Source: JBEEPE01 sp041191265
Lineage (GTDB): Bacteria > Verrucomicrobiota > Verrucomicrobiia > Chthoniobacterales > Chthoniobacteraceae
DNA: 11,510 nt
Direction of reading: 5' to 3'
Assembly (NCBI GenBank): GCA_041191265.1
Contig: JBEEPE010000135.1
Coordinates: 1 to 11,510, forward strand
The position numbers and the translations under genes were made by a program. The notes beneath the pieces are model-generated. The model did no database searches and was not told the DNA's origin. It saw only the letters and a program-made list of their open reading frames with translations. Shown here one piece after another: positions 1-6,283 of the stretch. Each line of letters opens with the position of its first letter. Position 1 is the stretch's first letter.

Positions 1-414
1 AGCATGGGAAGCACCCGCACTTGGTGGATCATGGCCCTCGACGATCGCCCAAAAACAGGCGTTGCCGTTGCCTGCATGACCCGCTACCGCGAACTCATCC
101 AAAGCGGCATGCTCAAAGCACATGGCATCTACTACTTCGTCCCTGGCATGCTGCAACATTTCGACGCCGAAGCCGTCATCGCCTGCGCCGCGCCGCGCCC
201 CATGCTGTTCATGACCGGTGACTCCGACTCCGGATCACCCGTCGAAGGCGTGCGCGCTCTCACGAAATCTGTGGCCGCTGTCTACTCGGCCCTCGATGCC
301 ACTCCCGCTTTCTCCAGTATCATCGAACCGGACACCGCCCACGTGTACCTCCCCCGCATGTGGGAGCGCACACTCGACTGGTTCCAACGCCATCTTCAAC
401 CCGCTCAACCATGA
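1..414 (+). CDS. Alpha/beta hydrolase, acetyl xylan esterase-like, C-terminal part (5' truncated by window edge)
   Basis: This is the C-terminal part of a serine hydrolase. The frame is open to the first base of the window. The first codon is Ser (AGC), followed by Met-Gly-Ser-Thr, which matches the nucleophile elbow (G-x-S-M-G) of alpha/beta hydrolases, so the ATG at 4 is internal and not a start. A G-D-S-D-x-x-S-P stretch after an A-A-P-R-P strand supplies the likely acid residue (Asp at 226-228). The likely catalytic His lies in T-A-H-V-Y at 340-342, just before a closing amphipathic helix. The P-G-M-L-x-H-F-D and A-P-R-P motifs resemble the acetyl xylan esterase/dienelactone hydrolase group seen in planctomycete-type bacteria. 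The substrate is unknown; ester-linked carbohydrate is a guess. The TGA stop overlaps the next start as ATGA, indicating an operon with translational coupling. The signal-peptide region lies outside the window, so the location cannot be told. Confidence 0.8.
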   Translation, partial: SMGSTRTWWIMALDDRPKTGVAVACMTRYRELIQSGMLKAHGIYYFVPGMLQHFDAEAVIACAAPRPMLFMTGDSDSGSPVEGVRALTKSVAAVYSALDATPAFSSIIEPDTAHVYLPRMWERTLDWFQRHLQPAQP

Positions 415-863
415 AATCCTACTCCGCCCCCATCCGCGCCCTCGCGCTCATCGCAACGTTCGGACACCTCGCCCTCACCGGCCAGTTCGCCCCCGCCGCC
501 GAACCCGCAAAAACGGATAAACCCGCAAAACCCCCTCAAAAAATGAAACCAACCAACGTCACCCCCGCCGAAGCAGAAGCCCTCCTCCAGAAAAAACCGG
601 AAACCATCGTCATTGACGTCCGAACCCAAGAAGAGTTCGCCGAAGGACACATCGCCGGAGCAAAGAACGTAAACTTCAACGCGCCCGGTTTCACCGACCG
701 CATGAAAGAGTTCGAAGGAAAATCCGTCCTCATCCACTGTGCCGCCGGTGGCCGCAGCTCCCGCGCCCTCGAAGCCCTCGCCAACCAGAGCTTCTCCGAA
801 CTTTTTCACCTCAACCAAGGTTTCAACGCCTGGCAGGCCGCCGGGAAACCGATCCAAAAGTGA
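411..863 (+). CDS. Exported single-domain rhodanese-like protein
   Basis: The protein has 150 residues. I chose the ATG at 411 because it overlaps the upstream stop (ATGA) and gives an N-terminal signal peptide: M-K-S-Y, a hydrophobic stretch at about residues 8-29, and a probable cleavage after A-P-A-A at residue 30. An ATG at 360 in the same frame would lie within the upstream gene and spoil the signal. A short Lys/Pro-rich linker (about 31-47) precedes a rhodanese domain at about 50-148. The domain has the family's V-I-D-V-R-T-x-x-E-F-x-x-G-H-I-x-G-A motif and an active-site loop starting with Cys110 (H-C-A-A-G-G-R-S). Rhodaneses transfer sulfane sulfur through a Cys persulfide; the physiological acceptor here is unknown. 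The signal implies a periplasmic or envelope location. The stop overlaps the next gene's GTG start. The family call is secure and the role is open. Confidence 0.9.
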   Translation: MKSYSAPIRALALIATFGHLALTGQFAPAAEPAKTDKPAKPPQKMKPTNVTPAEAEALLQKKPETIVIDVRTQEEFAEGHIAGAKNVNFNAPGFTDRMKEFEGKSVLIHCAAGGRSSRALEALANQSFSELFHLNQGFNAWQAAGKPIQK

Positions 864-1951
864 GCGGCCACCCCGTCCGCTGGGGCATCCTCGGCACCGC
901 CCAAATCGCTCGAAAAAACTGGCAAGCACTCCGCGACGCAGGCAACGCGCGCCTCGTCGCCGTCGCAAGCCGACAACTCGAGCGTGCTCAGGCCTTCGTC
1001 ACAGAATGCCAGTCCGCCGCCCCGCACGAAACCACCCCCGAGGCCCTCGGCAGCTACGACGAACTCCTCAGCCGCCCCGACATCGACGCCGTCTATCTCC
1101 CGCTCCCAACCATCCCTCGTGAGGACTGGGCCCTCAAAGCCGCCGCCCACCGCAAACACCTCCTCCTCGAAAAACCCGTCGCCTCCACCGCCGCCCGAGC
1201 CGCAGAAATCATCGACGCCTGCTCCACCCGAAACCTGCAGTTCATGGACGGAGTCATGTTCATGCACAGCCAACGCATCCGCCACCTCTCCAGCCACCTC
1301 TGCGAATCCGTCGGCACCCCAAAAACCCTGTTCTCGCAGTTCAGCTTCCCCGCCGCAGCGGACTTTCTCGCACACAATATCCGCACCCAACCCGATGCAG
1401 AACCGCTCGGCTGCCTCGGAGACCTCGGATGGTACAACATCCGCCTCGCCCTCCACCTCGCAGGCGAATCCCGCCCCGCCCAACTGCGCGGAAAAATCCT
1501 CAACGCTCACCCCCAATCCGGTGTCCCACTCTCGTTCTCCGGAGAACTGCTTTTTGAAACAGGCTTCCTCGCAACCTTCCATTGCTCCTTTGAAGCCGCC
1601 AACGCCCAGTGGGCCGTCCTCACCGGCACCCACGGCACACTCACCCTCCCCGACTTCGTCCTCCCCTTCGCCAACACCCCTCCACACACACTCGTCCGTA
1701 AATCCGAGTTCATCATGTCCGCTTGCGAGTTCGCCTACCACGAAAACGCCGACACCCAAACCTTCAACGAACCTCCCAACAACGCTCCCAAATCCCAAGA
1801 ATCCGCCATGTTCCGTGAGTTCTCCCGCCTCGTTCTCGGAGGAAAACCCAACCCTTTCTGGCCCGCAACCAGTCTCGCCACCCAACAAGTCCTCGACGCC
1901 TGCCTCCAATCCGCACGAACCACCGAAAACTGGATCGCCATGCCGAGTTAA
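860..1951 (+). CDS. Gfo/Idh/MocA family NAD(P)-dependent oxidoreductase
   Basis: The protein has 363 residues, the usual length of the family. The start is a GTG at 860 that overlaps the rhodanese stop (GTGA). It is preferred because the first residues lead straight into the Rossmann strand and the G-I-L-G-T-A dinucleotide-binding turn (residues 9-14). The E-K-P motif at 104-106 carries the conserved Lys of the family. The C-terminal half has the G-D-L-G-W-Y-N segment at 187-193, matching the conserved D-x-G-x-Y position. The M-D-G-V-M-F-M-H segment (129-136) resembles the xylose/dihydrodiol dehydrogenase-type subgroup, but the substrate cannot be told. No signal peptide is visible, so it is probably cytoplasmic. 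It is the last gene of a tightly coupled operon with the hydrolase and rhodanese. Sugar or polyol oxidation is the usual family reaction; involvement in carbohydrate breakdown here is inference. Confidence 0.9.
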   Translation: MSGHPVRWGILGTAQIARKNWQALRDAGNARLVAVASRQLERAQAFVTECQSAAPHETTPEALGSYDELLSRPDIDAVYLPLPTIPREDWALKAAAHRKHLLLEKPVASTAARAAEIIDACSTRNLQFMDGVMFMHSQRIRHLSSHLCESVGTPKTLFSQFSFPAAADFLAHNIRTQPDAEPLGCLGDLGWYNIRLALHLAGESRPAQLRGKILNAHPQSGVPLSFSGELLFETGFLATFHCSFEAANAQWAVLTGTHGTLTLPDFVLPFANTPPHTLVRKSEFIMSACEFAYHENADTQTFNEPPNNAPKSQESAMFREFSRLVLGGKPNPFWPATSLATQQVLDACLQSARTTENWIAMPS

Positions 1952-2045
1952 CCAGCCGACTCATCAGATTCAGAATATTCCACAACCAACTATCAGCTAA
2001 ATACTTACAATTAACCAACCCCGTAACAACCGAGCAAAGCGAGCT

Positions 2046-2104
2046 CTAACCAATAGACGCCCATCATCATGCAGGATGCATGAAACACTGTAAGCGGTGG
2101 TTAG
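2046..2104. repeat. Nested inverted repeat, weakly attC-like
   Basis: An outer perfect 7-bp inverted repeat (CTAACCA at 2046-2052, TGGTTAG at 2098-2104) encloses an inner perfect 6-bp one (CATGCA at 2068-2073, TGCATG at 2077-2082) with a 3-base loop. The outer arms place AAC and GTT where the R'' and R' boxes of an integron attC site would be, about 60 bp apart, near the low end of attC sizes. However, the L-box positions are not clearly complementary, and the outer bases of both R boxes miss the RYYYAAC and GTTRRRY consensus. It may be a degenerate recombination site, a structured RNA or part of an untranslated leader. The remaining 1952-2185 intergenic sequence holds an AT-rich patch (about 1970-2015) and several AACCAA repeats, but no gene I can support. 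Confidence 0.35.
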
Positions 2105-2167
2105 GAGATTCCCGTTCTCAACCAACGGCTTGGAACTGGCCTGAATCTGACTTGGAAGGCCGCGTGT

Positions 2168-2173
2168 GGAGAG
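2168..2173 (+). promoter_or_regulatory. Shine-Dalgarno-like GGAGAG before the 83-residue ORF
   Basis: GGAGAG lies 12 bases before the ATG at 2186, slightly farther than ideal. It supports that start. The native genes in this window show no comparable motif, so it also fits a different origin for the module. Confidence 0.35.
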
Positions 2174-2185
2174 TTACGGTGGCGC

Positions 2186-2437
2186 ATGAGCGACACCGAC
2201 ATCAAGCCCATGGCAGACGCCATTTACGCCGACAAGGTGCAGCGGGCGCGTGCGCTGACGATTGGTGAGCGGATTGATACGTCGATTGAGCTCTTCGAAG
2301 GCGCACTCGGCATGATGCGCGATGGCATCCGTTCACAATTCCCTGGTTTGGACGAAAGTGGCGTCGAGGACGTGCTGAGGAAGCGGCTACGGAGACTCCG
2401 CCAAGTTTCCGACCACGGCATCTATCGCCCTGCCTGA
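2186..2437 (+). CDS. Small protein of unknown function, upstream partner of the nucleotidyltransferase
   Basis: The protein has 83 residues, is mostly predicted helical and is highly charged. The N-terminal part contains A-D-A-I-Y-A-D-K-V-Q-R-A-R (about residues 10-22), the middle R-I-D-T-S-I-E-L-F-E-G-A (about 29-40), and the end a basic helix (R-K-R-L-R-R-L-R at about 65-72). No signal peptide, membrane segment or DNA-binding motif can be claimed. I do not recognise a named domain. Proteins of this size and general look occur immediately before small nucleotidyltransferase genes in planctomycete- and verrucomicrobial-type genomes; that is recollection, not a search result. The stop is followed after 4 bases by the next ATG, so the two are almost certainly co-transcribed and perhaps translationally coupled. 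Its position would suit an antitoxin or accessory subunit, but nothing in the sequence proves it. Confidence 0.75.
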   Translation: MSDTDIKPMADAIYADKVQRARALTIGERIDTSIELFEGALGMMRDGIRSQFPGLDESGVEDVLRKRLRRLRQVSDHGIYRPA

Positions 2438-2441
2438 AAAC

Positions 2442-3020
2442 ATGATGAAAGACGGTTACGAAGCGACTCGTATCGTGGTTGAGACGCTCAGAAAGTGCGG
2501 AACACCCCACATGGTCGTGGGGGCACTCTCGAGCAACGCCTATGGCATTCCCCGCTCCACGAAGGATGCCGACATCGTGCTGGCTGTGAATGGAAAGTCG
2601 CTCCTCGAAATGGCCGCAGCACTGGGACCGGAGTTCCAGATTGATGACCAGGCAAGCTTTGAAATGGTAACCGGCACGCTGCGCTACCACCTGCGGGTGC
2701 CTTCCATCGCCTTTGAGGTCGAGTTGTTTCTTCTGAGCAACGATCCGCATGATCAGGCTCGCTTCGAGCGCCGCCGCGTGGTCCGATCAAACCAGATCGG
2801 CACCGACCTCATGGTGCCAACTCCTGAGGACGTTATCATCATGAAGCTCCGCTGGGCCCAGATCGCCAAACGAGACAAGGACCGTGACGACGTGCGCAAC
2901 ATCATCGCCGTGCAGGGCGATGATGCGCTGGATTGGGACTACATCCATCGCTGGTGTGACGCGCATGGCACTCGCGCTCTTCTGGATGAAATCCGCGCAA
3001 GCATTCCTCCGGTGGACTGA
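2442..3020 (+). CDS. Small AbiEii-like nucleotidyltransferase (Pol-beta fold)
   Basis: The protein has 192 residues. The ATG at 2442 is taken as start; the adjacent ATG at 2445 is equally possible. The signature G27-A-L-S-S-N-x-Y-G-x-P-R-x-T-x-D42-x-D44 is the Pol-beta nucleotidyltransferase motif in the AbiEii/DUF6036-like arrangement: a G-x-x-S turn, then R-x-T, then paired metal-binding aspartates. A third acidic residue is probably Glu94 in the F-E-V-E-L-F strand. Further on, P-E-D-V-I-I-M-K-L (128-136) and R-D-D-V-R-N-I (148-154) match the C-terminal conserved helices of these proteins. AbiEii toxins are often longer, so this is a minimal version. The biochemical reaction would be transfer of a nucleotide to RNA, protein or a small molecule; the target is unknown. 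It probably forms a functional pair with the upstream 83-residue protein. No signal peptide is present, so it is cytoplasmic. Confidence 0.85.
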   Translation: MMKDGYEATRIVVETLRKCGTPHMVVGALSSNAYGIPRSTKDADIVLAVNGKSLLEMAAALGPEFQIDDQASFEMVTGTLRYHLRVPSIAFEVELFLLSNDPHDQARFERRRVVRSNQIGTDLMVPTPEDVIIMKLRWAQIAKRDKDRDDVRNIIAVQGDDALDWDYIHRWCDAHGTRALLDEIRASIPPVD

Positions 3021-3022
3021 TC

Positions 3023-3056
3023 GCGGCGATGAGCAACGCGATTTCCGCATCGCCGC
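3023..3056 (+). terminator. Hairpin after the nucleotidyltransferase gene, possible terminator without U-tract
   Basis: A perfect 9-bp inverted repeat (GCGGCGATG at 3023-3031, CATCGCCGC at 3048-3056) encloses a 16-base loop and begins 2 bases after the stop codon. The position suggests transcript termination or 3'-end protection. No run of T follows, so it is not a canonical intrinsic terminator. The rest of 3021-3250 shows no supported gene. Confidence 0.4.
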
Positions 3057-3155
3057 TGCGCTGCTGCTTCATTGGGTTCAAATCACACAGCGTACCCCGC
3101 GTAACTCTTGTCACCTCGCCAGAGGTCTGTTGCGCAGGTGGCATCCACGAAATCG

Positions 3156-3177
3156 AAAAGTATCATGACTTACTTTT
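3156..3177. repeat. Short inverted repeat at right edge of the island
   Basis: AAAAGTA (3156-3162) and TACTTTT (3171-3177) form a perfect 7-bp inverted repeat with an 8-base spacer. It lies where the base composition returns to the C-rich pattern of the flanks. It could be a weak terminator, an operator or an insertion scar, and chance is not excluded for so AT-rich an arm. Confidence 0.3.
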
Positions 3178-3250
3178 GTTCCCAACCCGACGCCCCACCC
3201 CGCAGCCGCGTGAGATGCCACACGCCCACGCACGGCCCATGCTAAATGGT

Positions 3251-6200
3251 ATGCGGCGCTTTTTCACCCTCCTCGCTCTCCTCCTCCCCATCGGCCTCCC
3301 GGCCGCTCCGCTGGATTTCGCGCAATCCGTCCTGCCAGTCCTCCAAAAACACTGCGTTCCCTGCCACGGCCCCGAAAAACAAAAGAGCGAGTACCGCATC
3401 GACTCCCGAGCCGCCGCCCTCGCCGGCGGAGAAAGCGGAGAGCCCGCCCTCATCCCCGGCAACCCCGACAAATCACGAATCCTCCACCTCGTCGAAGGCA
3501 CTGAAAAAGAACTCTTCATGCCTCCGCGGAAAAGCGACATCCCCCCTCTCTCAAAAGAGCAAATCTCCACCCTGCGCACCTGGATCGCCCAAGGTGCACC
3601 GTGGCCCGACGCCGCCACGCTCAACCCCAACACCCCCAAAAAAACACCGCCGCCCACCCCGCATTGGGCCTTCCAACCCCTCCGCAAACCCGCCCTCCCA
3701 GCAACCTCTCCCAAAACATCCCACCCCATCGACGCTTTTATCCGCGCCGAACTCCACAAACACGGCCTCGCCGCCGCTACGCCCGCTTCCCCACGCGAAC
3801 TCCTGCGCCGCCTCCACTTCGATCTCACCGGCCTCGCACCTTCTGTCGACGACATCAACCGCTTCACCACCAACCCCTCACAAACCGCGTATCATCAATC
3901 CGTAGACGCACTCCTCGCTTCCCCGCGCCACGGCGAACGCTGGGCCCGCCACTGGCTCGACATCGTTCACTTCGGCGAAACCCACGGCTACGACAAAGAC
4001 AAGCCCCGCATGAACGCGTGGCCCTACCGCGACTACGTCATCCGCGCTCTCAATCGCGACAAACCCTACTCCCGCTTCATCGAAGAACAAATCGCCGGTG
4101 ATACCCTCCACCCAGACACCGTCGACGGCATCACCGCCCTCGGCTTCATCGCCGCCGGACCCTGGGACCTCATCGGACACGCCGAAGTGCCTGAAACAAA
4201 AACCGATGGAAAAATCGCACGCCATCTCGACCGCGACGACATGGTCGCAAACACCATCAACACCTTCCAATCCGTCACCGTCCACTGCGCCCAGTGCCAC
4301 GACCACAAGTTCGACCCCGTCAGTCAGCGCGACTACTACGCCCTTCAAGCCGTCTTCGCTGCCCTTGATCGCGCCGACGTCGATTACTACCCCGATGACG
4401 AATCCATGCGGAAGTTTTCGACGCTCAACGCGCAACGACGCTCAATCCAAACCGACATCACTCAGATCGAAGCGGCGCTCATCCAGAAATGCCGCGCCGC
4501 GTACGACGCTCTCACCAAACGAATCGACGGCATCCAAAAATCGAGCACAAATCCCAACGCGGCACCCGATTACGGCTACCACAGTGCCATCGCAACCACC
4601 GACCAATCGACCAAGTGGGTACAAGTAGATCTCGGCGAAACCGTTGATGTTCAACGCATCATCCTTAAACCGTGCTACGACGATTTCGGTAAAATCGGCG
4701 CCGGATTCGGCTTCCCCGTTCGATTCAAAATCGAAGTGAGCGACGATCCCTCGTTTCAAAAAGACGTTCTCCTCGTCTGGCGAAAACACGACGCCACCTT
4801 CATGAACGATTTCCCAAACCCAGGCCTCACAGCCTTCGAAACCGGCACCGCCAAAGACGACGGCGTACGCGGACGCTACGTGCGCGTCACCGCAACAAAA
4901 CTCGCCCCGCGCAGCAAAGACTACATCTTCGCACTCGCCGAACTCGAAGTCTTCAGCACCAAGGAAGGCCCCAACCTCGCCGTCGGCAAACCGGTCACCG
5001 CACTCGATAGCATCGAAGCCCCACCCCGCTGGCGGAAACTCAACCTCACGGACGGAATCGCCCCCAAACCGCAAAGCAGCGAGAACAAAAACCAACTCCT
5101 CCAAGAACGCGACCAACTCCTCCTCGCCCAAGCCGATGACTCCACTCGCAACACGCTTCTCGCCAAGCGGGCTGAACTAAAATCCATCCCCTCGATGCCA
5201 GCACCACAAAAAGTTTACGCCGGAGGTGTTTACACCGGCACCGGAGCCTTCAAGGGAACCGGTGCCGAAGGCGGAAAGCCACGCCCCATCCACCTTCTAC
5301 GCCGAGGCGACGTCAAACAACCCGGTGACCCCGTCGCCCCAGGCGCACTCTCTGCCATCGGCAACGCTTTCAACCTGCCCTTCCCCGAACTCGACAACGC
5401 CACCGAAGCGCAACGCCGTGCCGCCCTCGCACGCTGGATCACCCACCCCAACAACGCACTCACCTGGCGCAGTATCGTCAACCGCGTGTGGCAGTTTCAC
5501 TTCGGACGCGGCCTCGTCGAAACCCCCAACGACTTCGGCAAGATGGGGGCCACCCCCTCGCACCCGGAACTCCTCGACTGGCTCGCCATCTGGTTCCGCG
5601 ACGAAGCCAAAGGCTCCCTCAAAGCGCTTCACCGCCTCATCGTCACCAGCGAGACGTACCAACAAACCGCCAGTCCATCCCCCGAATCAACCCGCGCCGC
5701 CCACGAGAAGGATTCCAACAACGCCCTGCTCTGGAAACAGAACCGACGACGCCTCGAAGCAGAGGCCATTCGCGACTCAATCCTCCAAACAGCCGGAAAA
5801 CTCGATCTCACCATGGAAGGCCCCAGCTTTCAGGACTTCGTCATCGATAAACCCGCCCACAGCCCGCACTACGAATACCACCTCGCCAACCCCGAGGATC
5901 CTCGCATCCACCGTCGCGCCATCTACCGCTTCATCGTCCGAAGCCAGCAACAACCCTGGATGGCCACCCTCGATTGCGCCGACCCCTCCATGCTCGTCGA
6001 CCGCAGAAACATCACCATCACCCCGCTCCAAGCCCTCGCCCAACTCAATAATCAACTCACCGTCGCCATGTCCGCGCACTTCGCAAAACGTGTCGAATCC
6101 GCCGCCACAAACCCCACCGACCAAATCAAAACGGCATTCCAAATCGCCCTGCAACGTGACCCCACCCCCTCAGAAAATGACCTGCTTCAACAACACCTCT

Positions 6201-6268
6201 CCTCGCACGGACTCGCCAACGCCTGCCGCTTAATCCTCAACCTCAACGAGTTCGTCTTCGTTGACTAA
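3251..6268 (+). CDS. Planctomycete-type cytochrome c / DUF1549 / DUF1553 (PSD1) protein with discoidin-like insert
   Basis: The protein has 1005 residues from ATG 3251, chosen because it begins M-R-R-F-F and a hydrophobic signal peptide (to about residue 20). ATG 3239, four codons upstream, is possible; farther in-frame starts near 3029 lie in the intergenic hairpin. Domain order: PSCyt1 at about 25-115 with a C35-V-P-C-H39 heme motif; PSCyt2/DUF1549 at about 158-380 with C346-A-Q-C-H-D-H-K-F; a coiled-coil arm at about 386-433; an F5/8 type C (discoidin)-like domain at about 439-568; a stub resembling the start of a second such domain (about 574-602); a second coiled-coil arm (about 610-650); and PSD1/DUF1553 at about 722-985 with N744-R-V-W-x-F-H-F-G-R-G-L-V. 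It is exported, and the CxxCH motifs suggest covalent heme. The biochemical role of these families is not established. The DUF1501 gene follows after 15 bases, the usual partner. Confidence 0.92.
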   Translation: MRRFFTLLALLLPIGLPAAPLDFAQSVLPVLQKHCVPCHGPEKQKSEYRIDSRAAALAGGESGEPALIPGNPDKSRILHLVEGTEKELFMPPRKSDIPPLSKEQISTLRTWIAQGAPWPDAATLNPNTPKKTPPPTPHWAFQPLRKPALPATSPKTSHPIDAFIRAELHKHGLAAATPASPRELLRRLHFDLTGLAPSVDDINRFTTNPSQTAYHQSVDALLASPRHGERWARHWLDIVHFGETHGYDKDKPRMNAWPYRDYVIRALNRDKPYSRFIEEQIAGDTLHPDTVDGITALGFIAAGPWDLIGHAEVPETKTDGKIARHLDRDDMVANTINTFQSVTVHCAQCHDHKFDPVSQRDYYALQAVFAALDRADVDYYPDDESMRKFSTLNAQRRSIQTDITQIEAALIQKCRAAYDALTKRIDGIQKSSTNPNAAPDYGYHSAIATTDQSTKWVQVDLGETVDVQRIILKPCYDDFGKIGAGFGFPVRFKIEVSDDPSFQKDVLLVWRKHDATFMNDFPNPGLTAFETGTAKDDGVRGRYVRVTATKLAPRSKDYIFALAELEVFSTKEGPNLAVGKPVTALDSIEAPPRWRKLNLTDGIAPKPQSSENKNQLLQERDQLLLAQADDSTRNTLLAKRAELKSIPSMPAPQKVYAGGVYTGTGAFKGTGAEGGKPRPIHLLRRGDVKQPGDPVAPGALSAIGNAFNLPFPELDNATEAQRRAALARWITHPNNALTWRSIVNRVWQFHFGRGLVETPNDFGKMGATPSHPELLDWLAIWFRDEAKGSLKALHRLIVTSETYQQTASPSPESTRAAHEKDSNNALLWKQNRRRLEAEAIRDSILQTAGKLDLTMEGPSFQDFVIDKPAHSPHYEYHLANPEDPRIHRRAIYRFIVRSQQQPWMATLDCADPSMLVDRRNITITPLQALAQLNNQLTVAMSAHFAKRVESAATNPTDQIKTAFQIALQRDPTPSENDLLQQHLSSHGLANACRLILNLNEFVFVD

Positions 6269-6283
6269 CCATCCCAACGATTC

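Larger units (their letters stand above)
2041..3178. other. Compositionally foreign island carrying the nucleotidyltransferase module
   Basis: Outside this stretch the plus strand is C-rich for genes in both directions. Hand counts in single 60-base rows: 1141-1200 has 33 C and 10 G, 8461-8520 has 25 C and 12 G, 11401-11460 has 29 C and 9 G. Inside it G exceeds C: 2461-2520 has 19 G and 15 C, 2581-2640 has 20 and 15, 2881-2940 has 21 and 16. Codon choice also shifts, from mostly CTC and C-ending codons to a mix with many G-ending ones. The change begins near an inverted repeat at 2046-2104 and ends near another at 3156-3177. I infer acquisition by transfer. No transposase, integrase or target-site duplication is visible, so the mechanism and exact ends are unknown. 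Confidence 0.5.

Noticed and set aside
4..6. ATG at 4 as the start of the hydrolase
   Set aside because: The preceding codon is the probable nucleophile serine of the G-x-S-x-G elbow, so the gene starts well before the window.
405..1909. Long minus-strand open frames opposite the rhodanese and oxidoreductase genes
   Set aside because: They encode Gly/Val/Glu-rich low-complexity sequence typical of shadows in GC-rich genes, while the plus frames have clear conserved motifs.
2080..2268. A 62-codon plus-strand frame starting at 2080
   Set aside because: It overlaps the better supported 83-residue gene in another frame and has an Arg/His/Trp-rich composition without recognisable features.
3021..3178. 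A second attC-like site after the nucleotidyltransferase that would complete a gene cassette
   Set aside because: No paired RYYYAAC/GTTRRRY boxes could be found; the inverted repeats present have different sequences.
3029..3250. An upstream in-frame extension of the DUF1549/DUF1553 protein starting at 3029
   Set aside because: It begins inside the hairpin after the nucleotidyltransferase gene and would bury the clear signal peptide 74 residues into the protein. ATG 3251 (or 3239) gives a normal exported protein.
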